DNA of 64,000 nt from Flavobacterium aquicola (lineage in GTDB: Bacteria > Bacteroidota > Bacteroidia > Flavobacteriales > Flavobacteriaceae). The notes beneath the pieces are model-generated. The model saw nothing but the letters and a program-made list of their open reading frames with translations, was not told the DNA's origin and did no database searches. Positions 25,248-34,140 of the stretch are shown here, piece after piece. The position numbers and the translations under genes are program-made. Location of the stretch: positions 434,001 to 498,000 of the forward strand of contig NZ_QUNI01000002.1 in assembly GCF_003385115.1 (NCBI RefSeq), read 5' to 3'. The number at the start of each line of letters is the position of its first letter. Position 1 is the stretch's first letter.

Positions 25248-25667
25248 ATGAAAAAGCTTTTTATAGGAATGCTATTATCTATTTGCAGCTTGGGATCGGC
25301 TCAAAACTCAACCCTTACTATCAACGTTTCAAGTTTGAAAAACAATACCGGAATAGTGACTGCCGAACTGTACAACTCCAAAGAAAACTATCTTAAAACA
25401 CCTTTTAAAAAAAATTCAGCTACAATAAAATCAAATTTAGCGTCTATTACTTTTACAGATATTCCAAAGGGAGAATATACCGTCAAGGTATATCACGACG
25501 AAAACAACAATGGCAAACTAGACAAGTACATCATAGGAATGCCTAAAGAACCTGTTGCCTGTTCCAACAATGCAAAAGGATTTATGGGGCCTCCAAAATA
25601 TCATGATGCAAAATTCATAGTATCTGCTGATACCAAAATGAATATTAAAATGATAACTGCACATTAA
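25248..25667 (+). CDS. Exported DUF2141-family protein
   Basis: 139 residues with a signal peptide ending SAQ (about 19). The rest is one beta-sandwich DUF2141 domain: STLTINVSSLKNNTGIVTAE, FTDIPKGEYTVKVYHDENNNG with the DENNNGKLD calcium-like loop, and IGMPKEPVACSNNAKGFMGPP. The family is common in Bacteroidetes and Proteobacteria and lacks a defined function. It lies 22 bp before the esterase gene and is likely co-transcribed with it. Confidence 0.88.
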   Translation: MKKLFIGMLLSICSLGSAQNSTLTINVSSLKNNTGIVTAELYNSKENYLKTPFKKNSATIKSNLASITFTDIPKGEYTVKVYHDENNNGKLDKYIIGMPKEPVACSNNAKGFMGPPKYHDAKFIVSADTKMNIKMITAH

Positions 25668-25689
25668 CAGTCAAATTAAAAATCATAAC

Positions 25690-26610
25690 ATGAAAAAAAA
25701 CTTATTTGTTATCTTAATTATCTTTTCATTTATATATACAAACGCTCAAGAAGTAAAAGTTACTTCGGGAAAAATCCAGCGTTTTGAAAATTTTAATTCA
25801 AAATTAATCGACTCCCGAAACATAGATGTATGGCTTCCTGATGGATATTCCAATAAAGAAAAATATGCTGTTTTATATATGAACGATGGACAAGCATTGT
25901 ATGATGCCGAAACCACTTGGAACAAACAGGCCTGGGAAGTAGACCAGACAGCAGGAAAATTAATAGCTGATGGAAAAACAAAAAAATTTATTGTTGTCGG
26001 TATTTGGAACAACGGCCAAAAACGTCATGCAGAGTATTTTCCTCAAAAACCATATGAAAGTCTAACCCAAATTCAAAAAGATACCATTGATACCCAATTA
26101 CAAAAAGCAGGAAGAAACGACAATGTTTTCAAACCCTATTCTGATTTATACCTCCAATTCTTAGTAAAAGAATTAAAACCATTTATAGATCAAAATTTTT
26201 CGACAAAAATCGATCAAAAGAATACTTTTATTGCGGGGTCAAGTATGGGAGGTCTAATATCAATGTATGCAATTTGCGAATATCCAAAAATTTTCGGAGG
26301 AGCTGCCTGCATATCAACCCATTGGCCAGGAACATTTTCTATAGCAAACAATCCTATCCCAGAAGCTTTTATCAATTATCTCAAAATGAATCTTCCCAAT
26401 TCAAAAGATCACAAAATCTATTTTGATTATGGCGACCAGACATTAGATGCCTTATATAAGCCCTACCAAGAAAAAGCGGACGAAGTAATTAAAACAAAAG
26501 GTTTTACGAGCAAAAACTGGGAAACCAAATTCTTTCCTGGAGAAAATCATTCAGAAGAAGCTTGGGCCAAAAGATTGAATATTCCTTTAGTGTTTTTATT
26601 AAACAAATAA
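25690..26610 (+). CDS. Exported alpha/beta-hydrolase esterase (esterase D-like)
   Basis: 306 residues with a signal peptide ending NAQ (about 20). It is an esterase-D-type hydrolase (PF00756): RNIDVWLPDGYSNKEKYAVLYMNDG at the N-terminus, nucleophile elbow GSSMGG at about 180-185, an acid in FDYGDQTLD and the histidine in FFPGENHSEEAW near the C-terminus, giving a complete Ser-Asp-His triad. Relatives release ferric iron from enterobactin-like siderophores or act on acyl/feruloyl esters. Nothing around it fixes the substrate. It follows the DUF2141 gene and precedes a bidirectional terminator. Confidence 0.88.
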   Translation: MKKNLFVILIIFSFIYTNAQEVKVTSGKIQRFENFNSKLIDSRNIDVWLPDGYSNKEKYAVLYMNDGQALYDAETTWNKQAWEVDQTAGKLIADGKTKKFIVVGIWNNGQKRHAEYFPQKPYESLTQIQKDTIDTQLQKAGRNDNVFKPYSDLYLQFLVKELKPFIDQNFSTKIDQKNTFIAGSSMGGLISMYAICEYPKIFGGAACISTHWPGTFSIANNPIPEAFINYLKMNLPNSKDHKIYFDYGDQTLDALYKPYQEKADEVIKTKGFTSKNWETKFFPGENHSEEAWAKRLNIPLVFLLNK

Positions 26611-26631
26611 AAACATCCCATCACAAAAATA

Positions 26632-26672
26632 AAAATCCCAAATTCCTTTGAACCAGAATTTGGGATTTTTTA
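26632..26672. terminator. Bidirectional terminator between esterase gene and typA
   Basis: Perfect 14-base stem (AAAATCCCAAATTC / GAATTTGGGATTTT) with a 10-base loop; A-run before and T-run after allow it to serve both converging genes. Confidence 0.9.
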
Positions 26673-26689
26673 TATTGAAATTTAAAATA

Positions 26690-28486
26690 TTAGATTTTGA
26701 ATCTCTTTCTATCAGTTTCTGTCAAATAGATTTTTCTCAAACGAATAGATTTTGGAGTAACCTCTACATATTCATCTTTTTGAATGTATTCTAAAGCTTC
26801 TTCTAATGAGAAAATGATTGGCGGGATGATTCTCGCTTTTTCATCAGCTCCAGAAGAACGAACGTTAGATTGTTTTTTCTCTTTAGTTACGTTTACACAC
26901 ATATCATCACCACGAGAGTTTTCTCCAATTACCTGACCTTCGTAGATTTCAGCATTTGGTTCAACGAAAAACTTACCACGATCTTGTAATTTATCGATAG
27001 AATAAGGAATAGCTTTTCCTTTTTCCATAGAAATCAATGAACCTTTATTACGTCCTGCAATTTCTCCTTTGTAAGGCTCATATCCGATAAAACGGTGTGA
27101 CATGATCGCTTCACCAGCAGTAGCAGTAAGCAATTGATTTCTTAAACCAATAATTCCACGAGATGGAATATTAAATTTAATAATCATACGCTCACCTTTA
27201 GTTTCCATGCTCAACATTTCACCTTTACGAAGCGTAACGAATTCAACTGCTCTACCTGAAAGGTTTTCTGGTAAATCGATAGTTAATTCCTCAATTGGTT
27301 CACATTTTTTACCATCAATTTCTTTGATGATAACTTGTGGCTGTCCAATTTGTAACTCATAACCTTCTCTTCTCATTGTTTCAATAAGAACAGATAAGTG
27401 AAGTACACCACGGCCAAAAACCATGAATTTATCTGCAGAATCAGTTTCACCTAACTTCATAGCTAAGTTTTTCTCTAATTCTTTTGTCAATCTTTCTCTA
27501 ATGTGGCGAGAAGTTACAAATTTACCTTCTTTACCAAAGAAAGGTGAGTCATTGATAGTGAATAACATACTCATTGTAGGCTCATCAATAGCAATAGATG
27601 CTAATCCCTCAGGGTTTTCATGATCAGAAATAGTATCACCAATTTCAAAACCTTCAACACCAACTACAGCACAAATATCACCAGCAATTACTTCTGTAAC
27701 TTTTTTACGTCCAAGACCTTCAAAAGTATGTAATTCTTTAATTCTTGATTTTGTTACAGTACCATCTCTTTTTACTAAAGATATTGGCATACCTTCTTTC
27801 AAAACACCTCTTTCAAGACGACCAATTGCGATACGGCCTGTAAAAGCTGAGAAATCTAAAGATGTAATCAACATTTGTGGAGTTCCTTCAGATACTTTTG
27901 GAGCTGGTACATTCTCAATAACCATATCCAATAAAGGCTCAATATTTTGTGTTTGGTTTTCCCAGTGGTCAGACATCCAGTTATTTTTAGCTGAACCGTA
28001 AACAGTTGGGAAATCCAATTGCCATTCTTGAGCACCTAATTCGAACATTAAGTCAAAAACTTTTTCGTGAACTTCTTCAGGAGTACAGTTTTCTTTATCT
28101 ACTTTATTGATAACCACACATGGTTTCAATCCTAAATCGATAGCTTTTTGTAATACAAAACGCGTTTGTGGCATTGGCCCTTCAAAAGCATCCACCAAAA
28201 GACAAACACCATCAGCCATGTTCAATACACGTTCTACTTCACCTCCAAAATCGGCGTGGCCTGGAGTGTCAATAATATTGATTTTTGTACCTTTATATTG
28301 AACCGAAACATTCTTTGAGGTAATAGTAATACCTCTTTCGCGCTCTAGGTCGTTGTTATCAAGGATTAAGTCACCTGTGTTCTCGTTGTCACGAAATAAC
28401 TGACAGTGATACATAATTTTATCAACCAAAGTTGTTTTACCGTGATCGACGTGGGCAATAATTGCAATGTTTCTAATAGCTTCCAT
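26690..28486 (-). CDS. typA: Ribosome-associated GTPase TypA/BipA
   Basis: 598 residues, the normal family length. It is a translational GTPase with G1 [10 protein letters not shown] at residues 10-19, RGITI switch region, G3 [10 protein letters not shown] and G4 NKVDK, followed by an EF-Tu-like domain 2, EF-G-like domains III and V ([20 protein letters not shown]) and the BipA-specific C-terminal domain ([16 protein letters not shown]). TypA binds the 70S ribosome at the A-site region and supports 50S assembly and stress or cold growth. The gene is monocistronic, with a good -7 box at 28505-28512 and a terminator shared with the convergent esterase gene. Confidence 0.97.
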   Translation of the reverse strand: MEAIRNIAIIAHVDHGKTTLVDKIMYHCQLFRDNENTGDLILDNNDLERERGITITSKNVSVQYKGTKINIIDTPGHADFGGEVERVLNMADGVCLLVDAFEGPMPQTRFVLQKAIDLGLKPCVVINKVDKENCTPEEVHEKVFDLMFELGAQEWQLDFPTVYGSAKNNWMSDHWENQTQNIEPLLDMVIENVPAPKVSEGTPQMLITSLDFSAFTGRIAIGRLERGVLKEGMPISLVKRDGTVTKSRIKELHTFEGLGRKKVTEVIAGDICAVVGVEGFEIGDTISDHENPEGLASIAIDEPTMSMLFTINDSPFFGKEGKFVTSRHIRERLTKELEKNLAMKLGETDSADKFMVFGRGVLHLSVLIETMRREGYELQIGQPQVIIKEIDGKKCEPIEELTIDLPENLSGRAVEFVTLRKGEMLSMETKGERMIIKFNIPSRGIIGLRNQLLTATAGEAIMSHRFIGYEPYKGEIAGRNKGSLISMEKGKAIPYSIDKLQDRGKFFVEPNAEIYEGQVIGENSRGDDMCVNVTKEKKQSNVRSSGADEKARIIPPIIFSLEEALEYIQKDEYVEVTPKSIRLRKIYLTETDRKRFKI

Positions 28487-28504
28487 CTGTGATTTTTAAT
28501 GGGT

Positions 28505-28512
28505 GCAAAGGT
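28505..28512 (-). promoter_or_regulatory. -7 box for typA
   Basis: Minus-strand TACCTTTG is an exact TAnnTTTG match, 18 bp before the typA start. A T-rich stretch lies 20 bp further upstream in place of a clear TTG. Confidence 0.55.
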
Positions 28513-28646
28513 ACACTTTATTTTTATATAAAAAACTTTTATACAATACTTTGATAATTTGTTTACATATAAGTAATTAATACAGCATCAAACAAATAGT
28601 GTCAGAATTTATTTAAAAAGTAGTTTTAAATTAAACATTAAATAAT

Positions 28647-28654
28647 TATATTTG
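28647..28654 (+). promoter_or_regulatory. -7 box immediately before the PAS kinase gene
   Basis: TATATTTG matches TAnnTTTG exactly, but it ends only 4 bp before the ATG at 28659. If used, transcription would begin at or next to the start codon, i.e. a leaderless mRNA. Confidence 0.45.
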
Positions 28655-28658
28655 ATTA

Positions 28659-30371
28659 ATGAAAAACAAAACAAACCAAATAACTTTAACCTATATAATC
28701 GCAGCATTATTTATTGCTATTATTAGCTATAAATTGGCAAAACATTATTCTTCTTATTTAAATGCTTATAATTTTGGTTTCATTAAAGACATTCTTTTCA
28801 TAATAACTACCGGCCTTCTCTTTAGATATGTTTTACACAAAAACTACAAAAGAAATACCGAAACATACAAAAAACTAAAACAGACTAACGAAAAGTTAAA
28901 AGAATCTAACGAAAAATATGATATCGTTGCAAAAGCGACCAGCGATACAATCTGGGATTGGAAAATACCCGAAGACAAACTTACCTGGAACAAAGGCATC
29001 AAGGGAATATATGGGTACAGCCAAGATCAGATAACCAATAATTCTAAATGGTGGTTTGACAATATACATCCTGAAGACAGTATAAAAATGTCTATCAAAC
29101 TTTATTCTTTTCTGGAACAGAAAACCGAAAAATGGCAGGATCAATATCGTTTCAAATGTGCTGATAACACCTATAAATATGTACTAGACAGAGGTTTTAT
29201 TCTAAAAGACGAAAACGGAAAAGCCGTTCGAATGATTGGGGCAATACAAGATATTACAAAACAAAAAGAAGAAGAAAACAGACTAAAATTACTTGAAACA
29301 GTCTTTACAGAAGCTCGCGATTCCATTATTATCACTCAAGCCACTTCTGATGAATTTCAAATTCCTAAAATAGTTTTCGCCAATCCAGCTTTTAGCAAAA
29401 TGTCTGGGTATGATCATTTTGAAATCATAGGAAAGTCACCTATTTTTTTTATGGGAAAAAATTCAAATACTCAGGAAATTGAGAAATTAACCCAAGCTAT
29501 AAAAAATAGAGAAGAATGCTTTACAGAAATCATTCTCTACAAAAAGGATCATTCTGAATACTGGGTAAGCCTTTCATTTATACCAATTTACAACCTTGAA
29601 CAGGATCTTTCTCACTGGATTTCCATACAAAGAGACATTACAGAAGAAAAAAAATTAGAGAAAGAAAAAGAAATACTAATTGCCGAATTAACCCGAAACA
29701 ATAAGGATTTAAAACAATTTTCCTATATCACATCACATAACTTACGGGCTCCATTATCAAATCTAACAGGTTTATTAAACTTAATGGATGATGTTACAAT
29801 TGAAAATAGTGAATTAAAAGAAATCATAAACGGTTTCACAATATCTACTCATTTATTAAACGAAACCGTAAATGATTTAGCCAAAGCAATCACAATAAAG
29901 GACAGCCCAGCTATGCAGAATGAAGAGTTACAGATAAAAGATATTTTTAAAAACATTCTAAGCCAGTTAAATTTAAGCATTGAATCTACAAAACCAAAAT
30001 TAAACATCGACTACGGAAATGTTTCAAAAATAAATACAAACAAAGTCTACATTGAAAGCATCTTACTTAATTTATTCACCAATTCTCTTAAATTCAGATC
30101 AAAAAACAGGGATTTAATTATTGACATTACGATTTCAGAAACAAATCATATAATTACAATTCATTTCAGAGACAATGGCATTGGAATTAACCTAGAAAGA
30201 CATAAAAACAAAATATTTGGACTCTATCAAAGATTTCATGATTACCCAGACAGCAAAGGCTTAGGTTTATTTTTAGTCAAATCACAAATAGAAACTATGG
30301 ATGGTACAATAAGTATTAATAGCGAAGTCGAAAAAGGAACCGAATTCATGCTGACATTTAAATCTCTATAA
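28659..30371 (+). CDS. Membrane PAS-domain sensor histidine kinase
   Basis: 570 residues. Two N-terminal membrane helices (about 10-27 and 41-59), a short coiled coil, two PAS domains (about 82-200 with WKIPEDKLTWNKGIKGIYGY, and 205-330), then the kinase core: phospho-acceptor H360 in FSYITSHNLRAPLSN, N box around N475 (LLNLFTNSLKFR), G1 DNGIGI (505-510) and G2 GLGLFLV (534-540). The short extracytoplasmic loop argues for sensing in the membrane or cytoplasm through the PAS domains. It is followed after one base by a single-domain response regulator, its obvious partner. Confidence 0.92.
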   Translation: MKNKTNQITLTYIIAALFIAIISYKLAKHYSSYLNAYNFGFIKDILFIITTGLLFRYVLHKNYKRNTETYKKLKQTNEKLKESNEKYDIVAKATSDTIWDWKIPEDKLTWNKGIKGIYGYSQDQITNNSKWWFDNIHPEDSIKMSIKLYSFLEQKTEKWQDQYRFKCADNTYKYVLDRGFILKDENGKAVRMIGAIQDITKQKEEENRLKLLETVFTEARDSIIITQATSDEFQIPKIVFANPAFSKMSGYDHFEIIGKSPIFFMGKNSNTQEIEKLTQAIKNREECFTEIILYKKDHSEYWVSLSFIPIYNLEQDLSHWISIQRDITEEKKLEKEKEILIAELTRNNKDLKQFSYITSHNLRAPLSNLTGLLNLMDDVTIENSELKEIINGFTISTHLLNETVNDLAKAITIKDSPAMQNEELQIKDIFKNILSQLNLSIESTKPKLNIDYGNVSKINTNKVYIESILLNLFTNSLKFRSKNRDLIIDITISETNHIITIHFRDNGIGINLERHKNKIFGLYQRFHDYPDSKGLGLFLVKSQIETMDGTISINSEVEKGTEFMLTFKSL

Positions 30372-30372
30372 T

Positions 30373-30762
30373 ATGTTAGAATTAATCATGTGCATTGACG
30401 ATGATCCAATCACATTAATGTTATTTAAAAAAGTAGTACAAAAGGCCGCTTTTGCAAAAGAAATAATATACGCTTACAATGGCCAGGAAGCCATTACATT
30501 TATTGACAATATACAAACCGAAGACACTAAACCTCAGTTACTCTTTTTAGACTTAAACATGCCGGTAATGGGAGGCTGGGAATTTCTTGACCTATTCAAC
30601 AACTCTAATTATTACCATTTAAACAATACAAAAGTCATTATCTTAACTTCGACAATAGATCCGGAGGATATCAAAAAATCAAAAACATACCCCAATGTTA
30701 TCGAATTCCTCTCTAAACCCATCAGTGTTGAAATGCTAGGTTATTTAAAAACAATTATCTAA
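30373..30762 (+). CDS. Single-domain response regulator
   Basis: 129 residues, a receiver domain only. The acidic pair is D9/D10 (CIDDDPIT), the phospho-acceptor D60 (LFLDLNMPVMGGWEF), and T92 and K115 complete the active site. With no output domain it acts as a phospho-relay or CheY-like effector, presumably receiving phosphate from the kinase encoded directly upstream (one base between the genes). A terminator follows at 30787. Confidence 0.95.
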   Translation: MLELIMCIDDDPITLMLFKKVVQKAAFAKEIIYAYNGQEAITFIDNIQTEDTKPQLLFLDLNMPVMGGWEFLDLFNNSNYYHLNNTKVIILTSTIDPEDIKKSKTYPNVIEFLSKPISVEMLGYLKTII

Positions 30763-30786
30763 TTCACCAAAAAAAAATAAAGATAT

Positions 30787-30820
30787 AAAAAAAGCCCCTT
30801 GATGAAGGAGCTTTTTTTTT
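30787..30820. terminator. Bidirectional terminator between response regulator and rpsT
   Basis: Stem AAAGC(C)CCTT / AAGG(A)GCTTT with a 4-base loop, one bulge on each side, A-run before and a run of nine T after. Serves the two converging transcripts. Confidence 0.85.
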
Positions 30821-30836
30821 ATATAAATTATATTAC

Positions 30837-31088
30837 TTACAATTTAGCAACATGCTTAGTTAACTTAGACTTCAAGTTTGAAGCTTTGTTATCATGAATG
30901 ATGTTTTTCTTAGCTAATTTATCAATCATTGAAATTACACTTGACAATTTAGCAGTAGCATCAGATTTATCAGTTGCAATTCTTAATGCTTTAATAGCAT
31001 TACGAGTAGTTTTATGTTGGTATCTATTTAATACTCTTCTCTTTTCGTTACTTCTAATTCTTTTTAGAGCTGACTTATGATTTGCCAT
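30837..31088 (-). CDS. rpsT: 30S ribosomal protein S20
   Basis: 83 residues, basic and helical, ANHKSALKRIRSNEKRRVLNR at the start, as expected for S20 (bS20), which binds 16S rRNA early in 30S assembly. It lies 37 bp after the first tRNA-Glu gene on the same strand, and no -7 box is visible in that gap, so it may be transcribed from the tRNA promoter at 31465-31494. Confidence 0.97.
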   Translation of the reverse strand: MANHKSALKRIRSNEKRRVLNRYQHKTTRNAIKALRIATDKSDATAKLSSVISMIDKLAKKNIIHDNKASNLKSKLTKHVAKL

Positions 31089-31125
31089 TTTGTTATCTTT
31101 TTATCTTAATTATTTCATTTTTTAG

Positions 31126-31197
31126 TAGTCCGTAAGGGAATCGAACCCCTGTTACCAGAATGAAATTCTGGCGTCCTAACCCCTAGACGAACGGACC
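31126..31197 (-). tRNA. tRNA-Glu (UUC), variant copy
   Basis: 72 nt on the minus strand. Acceptor stem GGTCCGT / ACGGACT, D arm with TTCGTCTAGGGGTTAGGA, anticodon stem CCAGA/TCTGG around loop ATTTCAT (anticodon TTC), and T loop GGTTCGATTCC. G1 pairs with U72 and A73 is the discriminator. It differs from the two upstream copies in the anticodon stem, D loop and T stem. No CCA is encoded. Confidence 0.93.
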
Positions 31198-31241
31198 ATT
31201 ATCCTTCTAAGTTCTGGAATATTCTAGATCAAAAAAATTTG

Positions 31242-31313
31242 TAGTCCGTGGGGGAATCGAACCCCCCTTACCAGGATGAAAACCTGGCGTCCTAACCGAT
31301 AGACGAACGGACC
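31242..31313 (-). tRNA. tRNA-Glu (UUC)
   Basis: 72 nt; same acceptor and D arms, anticodon stem CCAGG/CCTGG around loop TTTTCAT (anticodon TTC) and T stem GGGGG. It is identical across its length to the copy at 31355-31426. Confidence 0.95.
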
Positions 31314-31354
31314 ATTGTTTTTTATTCTCAGAATTTCAATCTAAATACTTCTTG

Positions 31355-31426
31355 TAGTCCGTGGGGGAATCGAACCCCCCTTACCAGGATGAAAACCTGG
31401 CGTCCTAACCGATAGACGAACGGACC
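31355..31426 (-). tRNA. tRNA-Glu (UUC)
   Basis: 72 nt, identical to the copy at 31242-31313, first of the three to be transcribed. It starts about 39 bp after the -7 box at 31465-31472. Confidence 0.95.
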
Positions 31427-31464
31427 CTACTTCTGTAAAACGCCTTACTTCTGTAACGCGGATG

Positions 31465-31494
31465 CAAAGATACATCTATTTTCGAGAAGCACAA
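31465..31494 (-). promoter_or_regulatory. Promoter of the tRNA-Glu cluster
   Basis: On the minus strand TTG (31492-31494), a 19 bp spacer and TATCTTTG (31465-31472): an excellent match to TTG-N19-TAnnTTTG. It drives three tRNA-Glu genes and possibly rpsT. Confidence 0.75.
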
Positions 31495-31522
31495 TAGCTG
31501 ATGCAAAAAAAATTATTTTTTT

Positions 31523-33001
31523 TTAATATGCCTTAGCAAACAGCACCCTTCCAACAGAAGGTTCCCCAGTAAACACACAGCTTCCCGCTTGTTCTACCCT
31601 ATCCAAAGGCACACATCTAATGGTTGCTTTGGTCAATTCTTTAATCTTCTCTTCTGTAGCAGCGGTTCCATCCCAATGTGCTGAAACAAAGCCTCCTTCA
31701 CCATCAAGAACCTCTTTAAACTCATCAAAACTATTCACTTCAGTAATATGCGTATTTCTGTAATTTAATGCTTTTTCGAATAAATCTTCTTGAATCTGCT
31801 CCAATAAATCGCCAATATAAGTTGTGATTTCACCTTTGGAAACAACTTCTTTTGTCAAAATATCTCTTCTTGCTACTTCAAAAGTTCCGTTTTCTAAATC
31901 TTTTGGACCTACAGCAATTCGAACCGGAACGCCTTTTAATTCCCATTCAGCAAATTTAAATCCTGGTTTTTGAGTTGTTCTGTTATCAAATTTGACCGAG
32001 ATATTTAATTTTCTCAAAGCTTTTACCAAAACATCAACTTCATTTGAAATTGCATCCAATTGTTCATCACTCTTATATATAGGAACAATAACAACCTGTA
32101 TCGGAGCTAAATTTGGAGGCAATACCAATCCCTGATCATCAGAATGAGTCATTACAAGCGCCCCCATCAATCGGGTTGAGACTCCCCAAGATGTTCCCCA
32201 GACATGTTCCTGCTTACCTTCGGCATTAGCAAACTTTACATCAAAAGCTTTTGCAAAATTCTGCCCCAAAAAGTGTGACGTTCCTGCCTGCAGCGCTTTT
32301 CCATCCTGCATCAAGGCTTCGATACAATACGTTTCATCAGCACCGGCAAAACGCTCTGTTTCTGTTTTCAATCCTTTTATAACCGGAATAGCCATGAAAT
32401 TCTCCACAAAATCAGCATAGACATTCATCATTTTCTCAGATTCTTCTATTGCTTCTGCTTTTGTAGCATGTGCGGTATGCCCTTCCTGCCACAAAAACTC
32501 AGCTGTTCTCAAGAACAATCGGGTTCTCATTTCCCAGCGAACAACATTTGCCCATTGATTTATCAACAAAGGTAAGTCTCTATAAGACTGCACCCATCCT
32601 TTATATGTAGACCAGATAATCGCTTCACTCGTTGGGCGGACAATTAATTCCTCTTCCAGCTTTGCATTTGGATCTACCATTAATTTACCTGGTTTATCAG
32701 GATCATTCTTTAATCTATAATGAGTTACAATAGCGCATTCTTTTGCAAAACCTTCTGCATTTTTTTCTTCTGCTTCGAACATACTTTTTGGAACAAACAA
32801 AGGAAAATAAGCATTTTGATGTCCAGTTTCTTTAAACATTCTGTCAAGTTCTGCCTGCATTTTTTCCCATATAGCATACCCGTAAGGCTTTATTACCATA
32901 CACCCTCTAACTCCTGAATTTTCTGCTAAATCGGCCTTAACAACCAACTCATTGTACCATTTTGAATAATCTTCTGCTCTTGTTGTAAGGTTCTTGCTCA
33001 T
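31523..33001 (-). CDS. proS: Prolyl-tRNA synthetase (type without editing insertion)
   Basis: 492 residues from the ATG at 33001, which gives [20 protein letters not shown] as in homologues; the frame extends 19 codons further but without support. It is a class II aminoacyl-tRNA synthetase of the archaeal/eukaryote-like ProS type found in Bacteroidetes: motif 2 region [20 protein letters not shown], the [18 protein letters not shown] segment, [12 protein letters not shown], motif 3 [19 protein letters not shown], and an anticodon-binding domain followed by a C-terminal zinc-like domain. It charges tRNA-Pro. The length of about 490 agrees with the type lacking the INS editing domain. Confidence 0.97.
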   Translation of the reverse strand: MSKNLTTRAEDYSKWYNELVVKADLAENSGVRGCMVIKPYGYAIWEKMQAELDRMFKETGHQNAYFPLFVPKSMFEAEEKNAEGFAKECAIVTHYRLKNDPDKPGKLMVDPNAKLEEELIVRPTSEAIIWSTYKGWVQSYRDLPLLINQWANVVRWEMRTRLFLRTAEFLWQEGHTAHATKAEAIEESEKMMNVYADFVENFMAIPVIKGLKTETERFAGADETYCIEALMQDGKALQAGTSHFLGQNFAKAFDVKFANAEGKQEHVWGTSWGVSTRLMGALVMTHSDDQGLVLPPNLAPIQVVIVPIYKSDEQLDAISNEVDVLVKALRKLNISVKFDNRTTQKPGFKFAEWELKGVPVRIAVGPKDLENGTFEVARRDILTKEVVSKGEITTYIGDLLEQIQEDLFEKALNYRNTHITEVNSFDEFKEVLDGEGGFVSAHWDGTAATEEKIKELTKATIRCVPLDRVEQAGSCVFTGEPSVGRVLFAKAY

Positions 33002-33065
33002 TTTGAATAATTTGGCATAATATTTGTTTCTAAATAATTTAACTAAATAATTACGCAAAACTAAC

Positions 33066-33073
33066 TAAATTTG
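33066..33073 (+). promoter_or_regulatory. -7 box for the Tyr/Gly-rich lipoprotein gene
   Basis: TAAATTTG is an exact TAnnTTTG match 30 bp before the ATG at 33104. No convincing TTG at the -33 distance. Confidence 0.45.
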
Positions 33074-33103
33074 TATTGTCCAACAATAAAATAATCTACC
33101 GAA

Positions 33104-34096
33104 ATGAAAACAAATGCATTAATTATTCGCAAAACACCACTTTATTTCCTAATAGGATTTTTGAGTTTGGCAATAACCTCTTGTGGTTCATATCAAAACA
33201 GCTCCTATTACGACAGTGATGGGGTTTATAACACAAATGGAGAGAAAGTTGTTGTAAAAGACAACAAAAATACATCATCTTCTGTTCAATATCAGCAGTA
33301 TTTCCAATCATTGCAAAACACTGGGGATTCTGATGAAATATTCACTGATGTAAATAGCTATGGCAGCAACTACAATTCAGAAAATGATTCTATACAGGCA
33401 CCATCAACAGGATATGCCTCTTGGGGAAGTTCTCCTCAAGAAACAACTATAACAGTTTATCCAGATACTTCATGGTATTTTGGCTACGGATGGGGATATC
33501 CTTATTATGGGTATGGATATGGATGGGGCTATCCTTATTACGGATGGGGCTACCCAGGCTATGGATGGGGCGGTTATCCGGGATATGGTTATCCAGGTTA
33601 TGGCCACCACCATATAGCAACTCCTTATGCCTATAACTACAGCAGAAGAGGCTCCTCGTACACAGGAAACTATTCAAGAGGAAATTACTCAAATAGAGCT
33701 AGTTATTACAACAACAGATACAATAGTGGCAACAGAAACAGTATCTATAGCAACAGAAACGGTATCTATAATAATACCTATAATAGAAACAGCAGTAATA
33801 TTGTAAACCGACAAGCCCCTACTTTTACAAATAGAAATAATTATTCCACTAATAGAAACAATTACTCTACTAACAGGAATAATAGCTATTCTACAAATTC
33901 TACTTCTAGAAACTACACACAAAGTCAGTCTAGAACTAGTAATTACACACAAAACAGAAGCAATACATCTACACAAAGATCCAGCTATACTCCAAGCAGC
34001 AATTCGTACAGAAGCAGTGGCAGTAATATGAGCGGAGGCACCAGAATGTCAGGTGGCGGTGGCGGAAGAATGTCTGGCGGAGGCGGCAGAAGGTAA
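33104..34096 (+). CDS. Low-complexity Tyr/Gly/Asn/Ser-rich lipoprotein
   Basis: 330 residues. A lipoprotein signal peptide ends LAITSCGS (Cys about 27). The mature part has no globular domain: a polar linker to about 115, then a segment of GYGWGYPYYG repeats (about 125-170), then an N/S/Y/R-rich tail ending in glycine runs (SGGTRMSGGGGG). Such sequences suggest a flexible or aggregation-prone cell-surface or periplasmic protein. I do not recognise a function. It precedes an OmpP1/FadL-type porin by 44 bp, so the two may be expressed together. Confidence 0.75.
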   Translation: MKTNALIIRKTPLYFLIGFLSLAITSCGSYQNSSYYDSDGVYNTNGEKVVVKDNKNTSSSVQYQQYFQSLQNTGDSDEIFTDVNSYGSNYNSENDSIQAPSTGYASWGSSPQETTITVYPDTSWYFGYGWGYPYYGYGYGWGYPYYGWGYPGYGWGGYPGYGYPGYGHHHIATPYAYNYSRRGSSYTGNYSRGNYSNRASYYNNRYNSGNRNSIYSNRNGIYNNTYNRNSSNIVNRQAPTFTNRNNYSTNRNNYSTNRNNSYSTNSTSRNYTQSQSRTSNYTQNRSNTSTQRSSYTPSSNSYRSSGSNMSGGTRMSGGGGGRMSGGGGRR

Positions 34097-34140
34097 AAAT
34101 TCAAATCAAGAAAATTAACTAACTCTTAAGTTCAACCAGC

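Noticed and set aside
33447..33976. Minus-strand frames opposite the low-complexity lipoprotein
   Set aside because: They are shadows of a repetitive gene, without homology or promoters.
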